64,000 nucleotides of DNA from Coleofasciculus sp. FACHB-T130 (GTDB lineage: Bacteria > Cyanobacteriota > Cyanobacteriia > Cyanobacteriales > FACHB-T130): contig NZ_JACJOG010000027.1 of the NCBI RefSeq assembly GCF_014695375.1, positions 62,001 through 126,000 of the forward strand, in the 5' to 3' direction. Both the position numbers and the translations under genes were made by a program. The notes below the pieces were generated by a model that was not told the DNA's origin, did not search any database, and was given only the letters and a program-made list of their open reading frames with translations. Position 1 is the first letter of the stretch; every line of letters starts with the position of its first letter. Positions 17,737 to 28,200 of this stretch are shown piece by piece.

Positions 17737-19950
17737 ATGGCGACAAAATTCCCCAAATTTAGCCAAGACCTCGCTCAGGACCCGACTACACGTCGGATCT
17801 GGTACGGGATTGCAACGGCTCACGACTTTGAAAGCCATGATGGCATGACGGAAGAAAATCTTTATCAAAAGATTTTCGCTACTCACTTCGGTCATGTGGC
17901 AATTATCTTCCTGTGGGCCTCTAGCCTCCTGTTCCACGTCGCCTGGCAAGGTAATTTTGAACAGTGGATTAAAGATCCGTTGAATGTGCGTCCTATCGCT
18001 CACGCGATTTGGGACCCCCACTTTGGTCAACCGGCAGTAGATGCCTTTACTCAAGGTGGTGCGACTTTTCCAGTGAATATTGCCTACTCAGGTGTTTACC
18101 ACTGGTGGTACACCATCGGTATGCGGTCAAATAATGATCTGTACCAAGGTGCAGTGTTCCTGATTGTCCTGTCTGCAGTCTTCTTGTTTGCAGGCTGGCT
18201 GCACCTACAGCCCAAGTTCAGTCCTAGCCTTTCTTGGTTCAAGAGTGCCGAGCCTCGGCTGAACCACCACCTGGCAGGTCTGTTTGGCGTTAGCTCCTTG
18301 GCTTGGGCAGGTCACTTGATTCACGTTGCGATTCCCGAATCTCGCGGTCAGCACGTAGGTTGGGATAACTTCCTGACAACGCTGCCTCACCCCGCAGGCT
18401 TGGGACCGTTCTTCACCGGCAACTGGGGCGTCTACGCTGAGAACCCAGAGGCTGCTGGTCATGTGTTCGGTACCTCTCAAGGTGCAGGAACAGCGATTCT
18501 AACGTTCTTGGGTGGCTTCCATCCCCAGACACAATCGCTGTGGCTGACGGATATGGCTCATCACCACTTGGCGATCGCAGTCATCTTCATCATCGCCGGT
18601 CATATGTACCGGACTAACTTTGGGATTGGTCACAGCATCAGAGATATGCTGAACGCCAAAAACTTCTTTGGCACCAAGACTGAAGGTCAATTCAACCTAC
18701 CTCACCAAGGGTTGTACGACACCTACAACAACTCTTTGCACTTCCAGTTGTCTATACACCTGGCAGCGCTGGGAACTGCTACTTCCCTAGTAGCGCAGCA
18801 CATGTATGCGATGCCTCCCTATGCATTCATCGGGAAGGACTTCACAACTCAAGCAGCGCTCTACACACACCACCAGTACATTGCTGGTTTCCTGATGCTG
18901 GGAGCATTTGCCCACGCAGGTATCTTCTGGGTACGTGACTACGATCCAGAACAAAATAGAGGTAACGTCCTCGATCGAGTACTCCAGCATAAAGAAGCGA
19001 TCATCTCGCACCTGAGCTGGGTCTCCCTATTCCTGGGCTTCCATACCCTGGGTCTGTACGTTCACAACGATGTTGTGGTTGCCTTCGGGACTCCCGAAAA
19101 GCAGATTCTGATTGAGCCGGTATTTGCCCAGTTCATTCAGGCTTCTCACGGAAAAGTCCTCTACGGCTTGGATACTCTCCTGTCTAATCCTGATAGCGTT
19201 GCCTCAATGGCTGGTGGCCCTTGGCTTCCCGGTTGGCTCGATGCTATCAACAACGGTACGAACTCTCTGTTCTTGACAATTGGCCCTGGCGATTTCTTGG
19301 TTCACCACGCATTCGCCCTCGCCATCCACACCACCACCCTGGTTTTGGTCAAGGGTGCGTTGGATGCTCGTGGCTCCAAGCTGATGCCCGATAAAAAGGA
19401 CTTCGGCTACGCCTTCCCTTGCGACGGACCCGGTCGTGGCGGTACTTGCGAACTCTCCGCGTGGGATTCCTTCTACCTCGCTGCGTTCTGGATGCTGAAC
19501 ACCATTGGTTGGGTAACCTTCTACTGGCATTGGAAGCATCTGGGCATTTGGCAAGGCAACGTGGCTCAGTTCAATGAGTCTTCTACTTACCTCATGGGCT
19601 GGCTGCGCGACTACCTCTGGCTGTACTCCGCTCAGTTGATCAACGGGTATAACCCCTACGGCATGAATAACCTGGCGGTTTGGGACTGGATGTTCCTGTT
19701 CGGACACCTAGTTTGGGCTACTGGTTTCATGTTCCTGATCTCTTGGCGTGGTTACTGGCAAGAGTTGATCGAAACCCTTGTCTGGGCACACGAGCGCACT
19801 CCTCTGGCGAACTTAGTTCGTTGGAAGGACAAGCCGGTTGCTATGTCCATCGTCCAAGGTCGCGTGGTTGGTCTAGCTCACTTTGCAGTTGGCTATGTCT
19901 TGACCTACGCCGCCTTCCTGATTGCCTCTACTGCTGGTAAATTTGGTTGA
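17737..19950 (+). CDS. psaB: Photosystem I P700 apoprotein A2
   Basis: Partner of PsaA in the photosystem I core. Start ATG 17737 ([12 protein letters not shown]) is the conserved N-terminus and has GAGGAG 4-9 bases upstream; an earlier in-frame start at 17674 would translate the intergenic repeat and is rejected. 737 residues, family-typical. FX loop [15 protein letters not shown] is intact, and the helix motif [27 protein letters not shown] and the C-terminal [13 protein letters not shown] region are present. It is the last gene of the operon, followed by a strong terminator. Confidence 0.99.
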   Translation: MATKFPKFSQDLAQDPTTRRIWYGIATAHDFESHDGMTEENLYQKIFATHFGHVAIIFLWASSLLFHVAWQGNFEQWIKDPLNVRPIAHAIWDPHFGQPAVDAFTQGGATFPVNIAYSGVYHWWYTIGMRSNNDLYQGAVFLIVLSAVFLFAGWLHLQPKFSPSLSWFKSAEPRLNHHLAGLFGVSSLAWAGHLIHVAIPESRGQHVGWDNFLTTLPHPAGLGPFFTGNWGVYAENPEAAGHVFGTSQGAGTAILTFLGGFHPQTQSLWLTDMAHHHLAIAVIFIIAGHMYRTNFGIGHSIRDMLNAKNFFGTKTEGQFNLPHQGLYDTYNNSLHFQLSIHLAALGTATSLVAQHMYAMPPYAFIGKDFTTQAALYTHHQYIAGFLMLGAFAHAGIFWVRDYDPEQNRGNVLDRVLQHKEAIISHLSWVSLFLGFHTLGLYVHNDVVVAFGTPEKQILIEPVFAQFIQASHGKVLYGLDTLLSNPDSVASMAGGPWLPGWLDAINNGTNSLFLTIGPGDFLVHHAFALAIHTTTLVLVKGALDARGSKLMPDKKDFGYAFPCDGPGRGGTCELSAWDSFYLAAFWMLNTIGWVTFYWHWKHLGIWQGNVAQFNESSTYLMGWLRDYLWLYSAQLINGYNPYGMNNLAVWDWMFLFGHLVWATGFMFLISWRGYWQELIETLVWAHERTPLANLVRWKDKPVAMSIVQGRVVGLAHFAVGYVLTYAAFLIASTAGKFG

Positions 19951-19994
19951 TCTCCTGTAGTTCGCTGAATCAATGCATTTTAGGTAATTAAAAC

Positions 19995-20028
19995 AAAATC
20001 CCCTGCCTTCTGGTAGGGGATTTTTTTA
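19995..20028 (+). terminator. Rho-independent terminator of psaAB
   Basis: Stem AATCCCCT (19997-20004) with AGGGGATT (20015-20022), 10-base loop, followed by a run of T to 20027. It lies about 45 bases after the psaB stop. Confidence 0.9.
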
Positions 20029-20094
20029 TAAGGTTGTTTTGGCTAAAACTCTCAAGGAAAATGTAGCTTAAAATGGCGAAGTTTTTTATATAAA

Positions 20095-20889
20095 ATGTCT
20101 AATAAAATAGCAACTGTGAGTAACTTAAACATTAATGGCATCACCCATGAGCTAATAAAGATTCAAGAGCAAAATAGTAATTGTAGTTTATGGCAATTTA
20201 GAAGCTTAGTCAGCGCTAATCAATATCTTCGGCTATATAAAATTTTTTTAAAATATGTTCCTAAAGAAAGTGAAGTATTAGATTGGGGTTGTGGGAACGG
20301 TCATTTTTCTTATTTCTTAGTAAAGGCTGGCTATAAAACCTCTGGATTTGCTTTTGAGGACTTTTGTGTTCGGGAAACTCCAAACAGCTCAACTTATGAA
20401 TTTAGAAAAGGGAGTGCTGAAGATCCAACAGCCATTCCCTATCCAGATAATAAATTCAATGCAATCGTATCTGTAGGGGTTTTAGAGCATGTCAGAGAGA
20501 CTGGAGGAAATGAAATTACCAGCTTACGGGAAATCTTCCGTTTGCTCCAACCAGGTGGCGTTTTTATCTGTTACCATTTTCCGAATCAGTTTAGTCTGAT
20601 TGAAGCGATCGCTTCCCGGTTGCCTAACAAATATCATCATCAATATCGTTATACTCGCCAGTCAATCAAAACGCTTTGCCAAGAAACCGGATTTGAGGTT
20701 CTAGAAGTCCAGCGTTATGGTTTTCTACCCAGAAATATGTGGGGCGTATTTCCCAAAGCAATCGGAAATTTCCCACTGCTGGCATGGAGCTGGGATTTTT
20801 TAGATGACATTTTGGCATATCCTTTCTCTGTAGTCTGTCAAAACTACTTGTTTGTCGCTAGAAAACCCTTGGCAAAATCCTCTGAATGA
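20095..20889 (+). CDS. Class I SAM-dependent methyltransferase
   Basis: 264 residues with a Rossmann-type methyltransferase core: motif I VLDWGCGNGHFSYFL (about 61-75), an acidic post-I position, motif around NAIVSVGVLEHV, and motif III region LLQPGGVFICYHFPNQ. The acceptor is unknown. The gene is A+T-richer than psaAB and stands alone between the psaB terminator and a convergent Omp85 gene. The N-terminal 50 residues are polar and may form an acceptor-binding part. It resembles Methyltransf_11/23 proteins used in glycan or lipid modification, but this is not specific. Confidence 0.85.
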   Translation: MSNKIATVSNLNINGITHELIKIQEQNSNCSLWQFRSLVSANQYLRLYKIFLKYVPKESEVLDWGCGNGHFSYFLVKAGYKTSGFAFEDFCVRETPNSSTYEFRKGSAEDPTAIPYPDNKFNAIVSVGVLEHVRETGGNEITSLREIFRLLQPGGVFICYHFPNQFSLIEAIASRLPNKYHHQYRYTRQSIKTLCQETGFEVLEVQRYGFLPRNMWGVFPKAIGNFPLLAWSWDFLDDILAYPFSVVCQNYLFVARKPLAKSSE

Positions 20890-20974
20890 TGATCGCAAGC
20901 CTTTGGTAGCAGCGTACAAAGCGATCGCTCTTTTAGGGTGACTTAAACGCGATCGCCCAAATATCCCCTTTCCA

Positions 20975-22567
20975 TCAAAAGCGCTGACCCGTGGTTACTT
21001 CAAGTCGGACTTCTCCCTGGTCGCTAATGCCTAAATCGCTGCGAATTAAACCAAACGGGGACTTGATCCGCAATCCTAACCCGTAACCAAAACCACTCCC
21101 CGGTTTGCCGCGCAGCAAACCCGGTTGCCCAAGCACCGTGTCACCAGACCCCAAATCTGAGCCGTAGTCAGCAAAGACAACCCCTCCCAGCCACTGCAAA
21201 ATCGGGAAGCGATATTCGATTGAAGCCAAGGCATAACTGCGACCGCTAGCGACTTTACCAGAACCATAGCCGCGCACAGAATTGAATCCGCCAAGATTAA
21301 ACGCTTCAGTCGGAGGAAATTCGCCAAGTATTGTCCCAGTTTGCAAATTGAAAGCCACCATTTCTGGATTTTCGGTTTCCCTACCCTTGCCAATCCAGCT
21401 GACTGGGACATATTGAATATAATTCGCTCGCACTCGGTTACTCAAAATACTGCCCAATCCAATCGGAATCGACTGTTCCGTGGTGAGGGTTAGCAGCGAA
21501 CCCTGAGTCGGATTGGAACGGCGATCGCGCCGATCTCTCGCCACACCGAACGACACCGTTACCAAGTCATCAATGCCAGTTTTGCTGACAGATAGCGGAT
21601 TCCCCAATTCATCCACCCGTGCAATATTGAAATCAGCATCGCGGGTACTAATCCGGGTGTAGTTCAAACCCAACGATCCATCCCAGCCATTAAAAGAACG
21701 CAACACCGCCACACCGCCGCCAAATCGTCCTTCCCGTGTACTGTCCCCATTGGGCAACTCGATTTCATCGGTGAAGGTGCGGGAATAATCCCGATTGCGA
21801 AACGCTCTAACGCTATATCCCAAGCGGTTTGGCTCCCCAGCCCGATAAGGGCTGGTAAACTGGGTATTAAACTGGACATCCTTACCACTCACCTGAAGTT
21901 TGGCAGCTAAGCGATCGTTGACACCGTTGATATTGGCGTCTCGATAGCTTACCGAACCGTAAAGCCCAATGTCGCCGCTATTGCCACCCCCTAATGTGAT
22001 AGAAGGAAAGCGATTCTCCTGGATGTCGTAGATGATGTTAACCCCGTCGGTGGCTTCCTCCACAACAACATTGACATCCTCAAAAGACTCTAATCGCCTC
22101 AATCGCTGCAAGTCTTCCTGAAGCAAATCTTCACGAAATACCTCACCCGTCTTGAGTTTCAGTTCGCCAATAATAAAATCTTTTTTAGTGCGACTGGGTA
22201 TCGGTCGATTCTGGTCATCGACTGACTCCCCTTTGTTATTAACAAAGCGGATCTGCACATCTTTGACAATTCTGGAGGCAACCTCAGCAGTCTGGACGCC
22301 CTCCCCACTGGACACTGGCGGTATCGTTTGTGGCAGATAATCACCGTATTTGGCATCATATTCAACAACAGGAATGGGATTTGCTGTCTGAGCCAATCCT
22401 GGCGTCACCTGGGTTACGGCTGGAGTCGCAGCATCCTCAATGGGTGCCGATGTTGCCCTATCGCCCGAAGTCGTCTGTGCAGCGGGTGGGGAGGATGCGA
22501 TCGCTCCTTTTGTTTCCCAGATTCCCAGCGTTGCCACCATCAAAATTGCAAATGTTTTAAGACCCAT
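20975..22567 (-). CDS. Omp85/BamA-family outer membrane protein
   Basis: 530 residues: signal peptide (about 1-24, ending AIAS), a disordered Ala/Thr/Pro linker to about 90, one recognisable POTRA-like domain (about 100-185: IVKDVQIRFVNNKGE, GEVFREDLLQEDLQRLRRLESFEDVNVVVEE), then a C-terminal 16-strand-type barrel including the lid-loop motif NLGGFNSVRGYGSG, ending in phenylalanine as outer-membrane barrels do. It is shorter than cyanobacterial Omp85, which usually has three POTRA domains, so this is probably a secondary family member of the OEP80/TamA/FhaC kind. Its cargo is unknown. Confidence 0.88.
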   Translation of the reverse strand: MGLKTFAILMVATLGIWETKGAIASSPPAAQTTSGDRATSAPIEDAATPAVTQVTPGLAQTANPIPVVEYDAKYGDYLPQTIPPVSSGEGVQTAEVASRIVKDVQIRFVNNKGESVDDQNRPIPSRTKKDFIIGELKLKTGEVFREDLLQEDLQRLRRLESFEDVNVVVEEATDGVNIIYDIQENRFPSITLGGGNSGDIGLYGSVSYRDANINGVNDRLAAKLQVSGKDVQFNTQFTSPYRAGEPNRLGYSVRAFRNRDYSRTFTDEIELPNGDSTREGRFGGGVAVLRSFNGWDGSLGLNYTRISTRDADFNIARVDELGNPLSVSKTGIDDLVTVSFGVARDRRDRRSNPTQGSLLTLTTEQSIPIGLGSILSNRVRANYIQYVPVSWIGKGRETENPEMVAFNLQTGTILGEFPPTEAFNLGGFNSVRGYGSGKVASGRSYALASIEYRFPILQWLGGVVFADYGSDLGSGDTVLGQPGLLRGKPGSGFGYGLGLRIKSPFGLIRSDLGISDQGEVRLEVTTGQRF

Positions 22568-22717
22568 AAAATTAGCTTAATCGGCTGGCTACCATTGTGC
22601 TTGGCTCATTGGCTTGTATCCTTAGCTAGGACTGGCTTTTGAGGCGGGCAACAGACGGAATCTATTGCAGATATCAAGTGAAATGGTATCAGTAACAACC
22701 AAGTAAACGTCAAGGAT

Positions 22718-23968
22718 ATGAGTATTCAACAGGCATTTAACACAGCAGCAACTGAGTACGACAAGCTCCGACGCACCCTGATTCCCTGTTTTGATGACTT
22801 TTACCAAACAGCCATTCAGGTTATCCCATTTGACCGCACAGCAGCCCTAAACGTTCTCGATTTAGGTGCAGGGACGGGACTTTACTCAGGCATGGTTCAG
22901 GCAGTGTTTCCGAATGCTGAATTTACACTGCTGGATCTCGCGACTGAGATGTTAGAGCAGGCAAAGGCTCGATTCCAGCAGATGGGAAAATCTCCTAAAA
23001 TCTGGATTGGAGACTACGTTAAGACAGATTTGAGCGATTCCTATGACCTGATTATCTCCGGCTTATCGATTCATCATCTGTCTGATTCCGAGAAGCAGCA
23101 TCTTTATCAGCGGATTTATGATGCCCTCAAACCTGGAGGGATGTTTATCAACGCCGATCAAGTTTTAGGCAGAACACCCCAACTGGAGCAATTTTATCAA
23201 CAACAATGGCTGAATACCGTGCGCGATCGCGGGATCTCCGAAGAACATCTCCACGCCGCTCAACATCGGATGACCTACGATCGTCTAGCATCTCTCGACG
23301 CTCAACTGCAATGGCTGGAAGCAGCCGGTTTTCAGAACGTGGACTGCTGGTATAAGCATTACAGCTTTGTCGTGTTTGGTGGATCTCGTTCTGCTCAGTC
23401 GGAGTCAGAGATACAACCACCCACAATTCAAACACAACGGTTAACGCTCCGTCCTTTCACCTTGGCAGATGCTCCTCATGTGCAACGCTTCGCCAGCGCT
23501 CGCGAAATTGCTGATACAACACTAATTCCTCATCCTTACGAAGATGGGATGGCTCAAGCGTGGATTAAGGCTCATTCGGCAGCATTTAAGGCAAAGAAAG
23601 CCATCACGCAAGCGATCGCACTCCGGGAAACTGGAGAACTCTGTGGGACGGTTAATCTGATGATTGATGCCAAACAGAACAATGCGGAGATCGGTTACTG
23701 GATTGGCAAGCCCTACTGGGGACAAGGCTACTGTACTGAAGCAGCAAAAGCTCTACTGCAATATGGCTTCGAGGTACTTAAATTGCACCGCATTCATGGG
23801 GCGCACTTTTCGCGCAATCCAGGCTCGGGACGAGTCATGCAAAAACTTGGGATGCAGTATGAGGGATGTCGCCGTCAACATTTACGGAAAGGAGAAACCT
23901 TTGAAGATATCGAACAATACGGCATATTGAAAAGTGATTGGCAGCAAATGATTGGTCAAAATTACTAA
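22718..23968 (+). CDS. Fusion of SAM methyltransferase and GNAT acetyltransferase
   Basis: 416 residues in two enzymes. Residues about 1-225: class I methyltransferase with motif I LNVLDLGAGTGLYS, LLDLATEMLEQAKARF and the SGLSIHHLSD segment. Residues about 235-410: RimJ/RimL-type N-acetyltransferase beginning IQTQRLTLRPFTLADAPHVQRF, with the acetyl-CoA loop region IGYWIGKPYWGQGYCTEA and RVMQKLGMQYEG. A Ser/Glu/Gln-rich linker joins them with no frameshift. Both halves are the length of stand-alone enzymes, so this is a real fusion. Substrates are unknown. The LeuA-like gene follows after 33 bases and is probably co-transcribed. Confidence 0.9.
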   Translation: MSIQQAFNTAATEYDKLRRTLIPCFDDFYQTAIQVIPFDRTAALNVLDLGAGTGLYSGMVQAVFPNAEFTLLDLATEMLEQAKARFQQMGKSPKIWIGDYVKTDLSDSYDLIISGLSIHHLSDSEKQHLYQRIYDALKPGGMFINADQVLGRTPQLEQFYQQQWLNTVRDRGISEEHLHAAQHRMTYDRLASLDAQLQWLEAAGFQNVDCWYKHYSFVVFGGSRSAQSESEIQPPTIQTQRLTLRPFTLADAPHVQRFASAREIADTTLIPHPYEDGMAQAWIKAHSAAFKAKKAITQAIALRETGELCGTVNLMIDAKQNNAEIGYWIGKPYWGQGYCTEAAKALLQYGFEVLKLHRIHGAHFSRNPGSGRVMQKLGMQYEGCRRQHLRKGETFEDIEQYGILKSDWQQMIGQNY

Positions 23969-24001
23969 CTGCTTACCTAAAAATGCAGAAAAAAACCTGC
24001 T

Positions 24002-24841
24002 ATGGCACAACCATCTTTACCAAAAATTATCATCTTCGACACTACAATGCGGGATGGAGAACTTGCGCCCGGTATCAAAATGGATATTCATCAAAAAGTC
24101 CAGCTTGCCAAGCTTCTAGAGGAGATGCGGGTTGATGTCATTGAAGTGGGATATCCAGGAGCTATCCAGAAAGATTTTGATGAAATTTTTCTTGTTTCCA
24201 AACAAATCAAACAATCAACCATTTGTGGATTAGCAAATTCTAAACCGAATGAAGTGATGGACGTTGCTTTAGCAATTAAACCAGCGGGACGAGGCAGAAT
24301 TCACATTTACACCCAAGTTAATTTGAAGCATCAATCAACTTGGGCTGAAGAACAAACTTTAGAAGCGATACACGATTCTATTGGACTTGCCAGAAATTAC
24401 TGCGCGGATGTAGAGTGGAGTGCCTTTGACGCTCCTCGAAGCCAACCGGATTTTCTTTGCAAAGCAATTGAAACAGCCATCAAAAGCGGTGCCAGAACAA
24501 TCAGTATCCCTGACAGCCTTGGTTTATCGTCGCCAATAGAATTCTCAGGGTTGCTGAATATGCTCTTTAATCGGGTGTCAAATATCGATCGGGCTACGAT
24601 TTCTGTCCACTGTCATGATGATATGGGATTAGCAGTAGAGAACTCAATCGCAGCTCTCAGTTGGGGTGTCAGGCAAATTGAATGCTCGATTAATGGACTG
24701 GGAGCAAGGAAAGGGAATGCTGATTTGGGAGAAGTCGTAAATGCAATTATTAATCATCCAAATTATAGCGTTGGTATTGAGAAATCTTTAATAGATCGAG
24801 CCTCGGAGTTAGTTGCTAGAATCTCCGAATCTGTAAAGTGA
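24002..24841 (+). CDS. Short isopropylmalate/homocitrate synthase-like enzyme
   Basis: 279 residues forming the TIM-barrel catalytic domain of the DRE-TIM metallolyase (HMGL-like) family. Visible: FDTTMRDGELAPGIK (the usual DTTLRDGEQ motif, with Gln replaced by Leu), VDVIEVGYP, metal-ligand HCHDDMGLAVENSIAA, and a Gly-rich GLGARKGNADLGEVV, the counterpart of GxGERAGNA. It lacks the subdomain and the leucine-binding C-terminal domain that make LeuA about 520 residues, so it probably escapes leucine feedback or acts on another 2-keto acid. It may be a specialised-metabolism enzyme coupled with the preceding fusion protein. Confidence 0.85.
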   Translation: MAQPSLPKIIIFDTTMRDGELAPGIKMDIHQKVQLAKLLEEMRVDVIEVGYPGAIQKDFDEIFLVSKQIKQSTICGLANSKPNEVMDVALAIKPAGRGRIHIYTQVNLKHQSTWAEEQTLEAIHDSIGLARNYCADVEWSAFDAPRSQPDFLCKAIETAIKSGARTISIPDSLGLSSPIEFSGLLNMLFNRVSNIDRATISVHCHDDMGLAVENSIAALSWGVRQIECSINGLGARKGNADLGEVVNAIINHPNYSVGIEKSLIDRASELVARISESVK

Positions 24842-25247
24842 AAATAAAGCTATTTTTTAATTATTTTAATTTTAGTAGATACAAATGTCTACGATGAATA
24901 TTTTAGGAATAATGAACACAGTTTCACTATTTAAATACAGGCAAAATAAACTTAGATAAAAAATAACTTAAATTTTTCAGATATTGTATTATGTATAAAC
25001 AAAAAAGTATCGAAAGAGGTTATTGCAACAATAATCAATGAAGGAAACGGTCAATTATTTTTAGGTAAATAGCAACCCTTACTGGAAAGTTGAAGTTTAA
25101 GACAAGACTGCCCCAAACGGCTTTTTATCGGAATTTAATAATTTATTTCTAACAATACTGACAAATAGGAGTTATAAGTTGATGAGTATTAACCGCGATC
25201 GCAAGCGGCTGTCAGTAAACTGCGAAAAGTTATAGACTGAGTACCAA
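24842..25247. other. A+T-rich intergenic region before the giant regulator
   Basis: About 400 bases, clearly A+T-richer than the flanking genes, with no open frame of note. It should hold the promoter of the 25248 gene; I see no -35/-10 pair clear enough to call. Confidence 0.4.
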
Positions 25248-28200
25248 ATGGACGGGCAGAGTAAAAATATGATGCTGCCTACTTTAGAGATCGTATTGCT
25301 AGGTGGCTTTCGCCTAACTTATGACGAAAAGCCGGTGACAGACGTGAGCGGGGAGCGATCGCAATCGTTGCTGGCATATCTGGTGCTGCACGGGGGCACG
25401 CCTCAGCCTCGTCAGCGGCTGGCTTCCCTGTTTTGGGCTGACTCAACAGACGAGCAAGCCCGAACGAACCTAAGAAGAGAGCTGCACCACTTACGGCGGG
25501 TTTTGCCGGACGCGGATCGATTCATTGAAGTAGATACAAAAACGCTACAGTGGCGCTCAGATGCACCTTTTACGTTAGATGTTGCAGAGTTTGAGCGGAC
25601 GGTAGCTCAAGCGGAGGAGGCAGAACGAGCGGCTGACCGGAAAACCGTCCGAACCTTGTTAGAACAGGCGGTAGCCCTCTATCAGGGGGATTTACTGCCC
25701 AACTGTTACGACGAATGGATTTTTCCAGAACAGGAACGACTGCGACAAATTTTTATCCAAGGATTGGAATGGTTGGTTCGCCTGTTAAAGGAGCAACGAG
25801 ATATCCGGACAGCGATGCGCTATGCCCAGCAGTTGTTAGAAGTTGACTCGCTCAACGAAGCAACTTATGGTGACTTGATGCAACTGCACGCGCTTAATGG
25901 CGATCGCGCGAGTGCCTTGCGAATCTACCACCGCTGCATGACGCTTTTACGGGAAGAGTTAGGAATCGATCCTAGCCCGATTACCCGCGACCTCTACGAT
26001 CGCCTGCTGAATGAAGATTCTGAAGGGATAAGCAGTCGAGAAAAAAGTTTTGAATTACTCAATACAAATTCTGAATTAAATACACCCACTCAAAACGACA
26101 GGCAACCTCGTTGCGATTGGGGCGAAATCATCGATGTAAGCCTATTTTACGGACGGACAGAAGAGCTAAACACGCTCAAGCAGTGCATTTTACAGTATCG
26201 CTGTCGGCTAGTTGTCTTATTAGGCATGGGTGGAATTGGGAAAACTGCCTTGTCCGCCAAACTAGCGCAGGAAATCCAGGGAGAATTTGATTTTGTAATT
26301 TGGCGATCGCTACGGAATACTCCCACCCTAGAAACTCTTTTACACGATTCGATTTCCTTTCTATCAGAGCAACAGGAGACCGGAGGTGGAATTGAACGGC
26401 TGATATATTGGCTGCGGAATTCTCGTTGCCTGATAATTTTGGACAATGCAGAAACCCTTTTTCAGGTCAGTTGTCCGGGGCAGTATCGTCCGGGATATGA
26501 AGGCTACGGGGAACTGCTGCGAGCGATCGCAGAAACCGCTCATCAAAGTTGCCTGGTGCTGACCAGTCGGGAGAAGCCTGCTGAGGTGGGCATCTTAGAA
26601 GGTGTAGTTGATGGGAATTCAGCTTTACCTGTGCGAACCTTGCAACTGAGCGGATCGCCAGAGGCAGCGCAAGCACTCATTCAAGCAAAAGGATTAATCG
26701 GTTCTGAGGCACAGCAACAGCATTTGTGTCAGTTCTACGGCTGTAATCCTTTGGCATTGAAGATTGTTGCCACTTCCATTCAAGATGTTTTTGATGGCAA
26801 GATCCAAGATTTTCTCGCTCAAAATACCACGATTTTTAATGGGATTCACAGACTGCTAGACCAGCAGTGTCAGCGTTGCTCTCCCTTAGAAAAAACAATT
26901 ATGTTTTGGCTTGCCATTAATCGAGAATGGACAACCTTCTCGGAATTGGCAGAGGATATCGTTCCCACCGTTTCTCGTGCAGACCTACTGGAAGCGTTGG
27001 GTTCGCTCAGTTGGCGATCGCTGATCGAAAAGCAGTCAGGCAGCTATACCCAGCAACCTGTGGTGATGGAGTACATCACTGAGCGATTGATTGCCCAAGT
27101 CTGTGAAGAAATTCAACATTTAGAAGTCGGAAATGGGGAATTGCTAGCCGAAAACCAGACACCCCTAATTTCCATTTTGCACAGCCACGCCTTGCTCAAG
27201 CCTCAGGGCAAAGACTATATCCGAGAGATTCAGATTCAACAAATTGTTAAACCCGTTTTAAACACTTTAATGACCCGATTGTATGGGCAGTACAACGTTG
27301 AGCGGCAGCTGACTCAACTGCTTTCAAAACTACGAAATGAATGGTCGAGACAACCCGGATATGCAGGTGGCAATATCCTCAATCTGCTGGTTCAATTGCA
27401 AAAAGACTTAACAGGTTATGACTTCTCCCATCTCACCCTCTGGCAGGCTGATTTACGAGAAGTGAATTTACATCAGGTGAATCTTGCTGATGCCGACCTC
27501 TCTAAAACAGTGTTTACAGAACCCTTGAGCTTTGCCCTCGCCGTTGCTTTTAGTCCAGACGGACAACTTCTAGCGACCGGGGATACTAACCGCGAGGTAC
27601 GGGTGTGGAGAGTGGCAGATGGGAAAAATTTACTGACTTGCCAAGGACACACCAATTGGGTTTGGTCGGTTGCTTTTAGTCCTCAAGGTAATATCCTGGC
27701 GAGTGGCAGCGATGATAAGACTATTAAATTGTGGGATCTCAAGACAGGGAAATGTCTCCAGACTTTGCAAGAACACGCCCACCAAGTCTGGTCGGTCGCC
27801 TTTAGTCCGGACGGTCAAACCCTAGCCAGCGGGAGTGAGGATCGAACGGTCAAGCTGTGGGATGTCCAGTCAGGACAGTGCTGCCAAACGCTTCAGGGGC
27901 ATGAGAATTGGGTGCGATCGGTAGCGTTCAGTCCTGACGGAAAAACCTTAGCGACTGGCAGCGACGATCGAACCATCAAACTGTGGGATCTCAAAACCAG
28001 TCAATGTTACCAAACCCTGCAAGGACACCTGGAACGAGTTTGGTCGGTCGCCTTTAGCCCGGATGGTCAAACCTTAGCCAGCAGTAGTAGCGATCGCACC
28101 ATTAAACTTTGGAATTTTAAGACGGGTGAATGCAGCCGAACTCTCAAAGGGCATGGAAACTGGGTGCGATCGCTTTCTTTCAGTCCGGATGGTCAAACGG

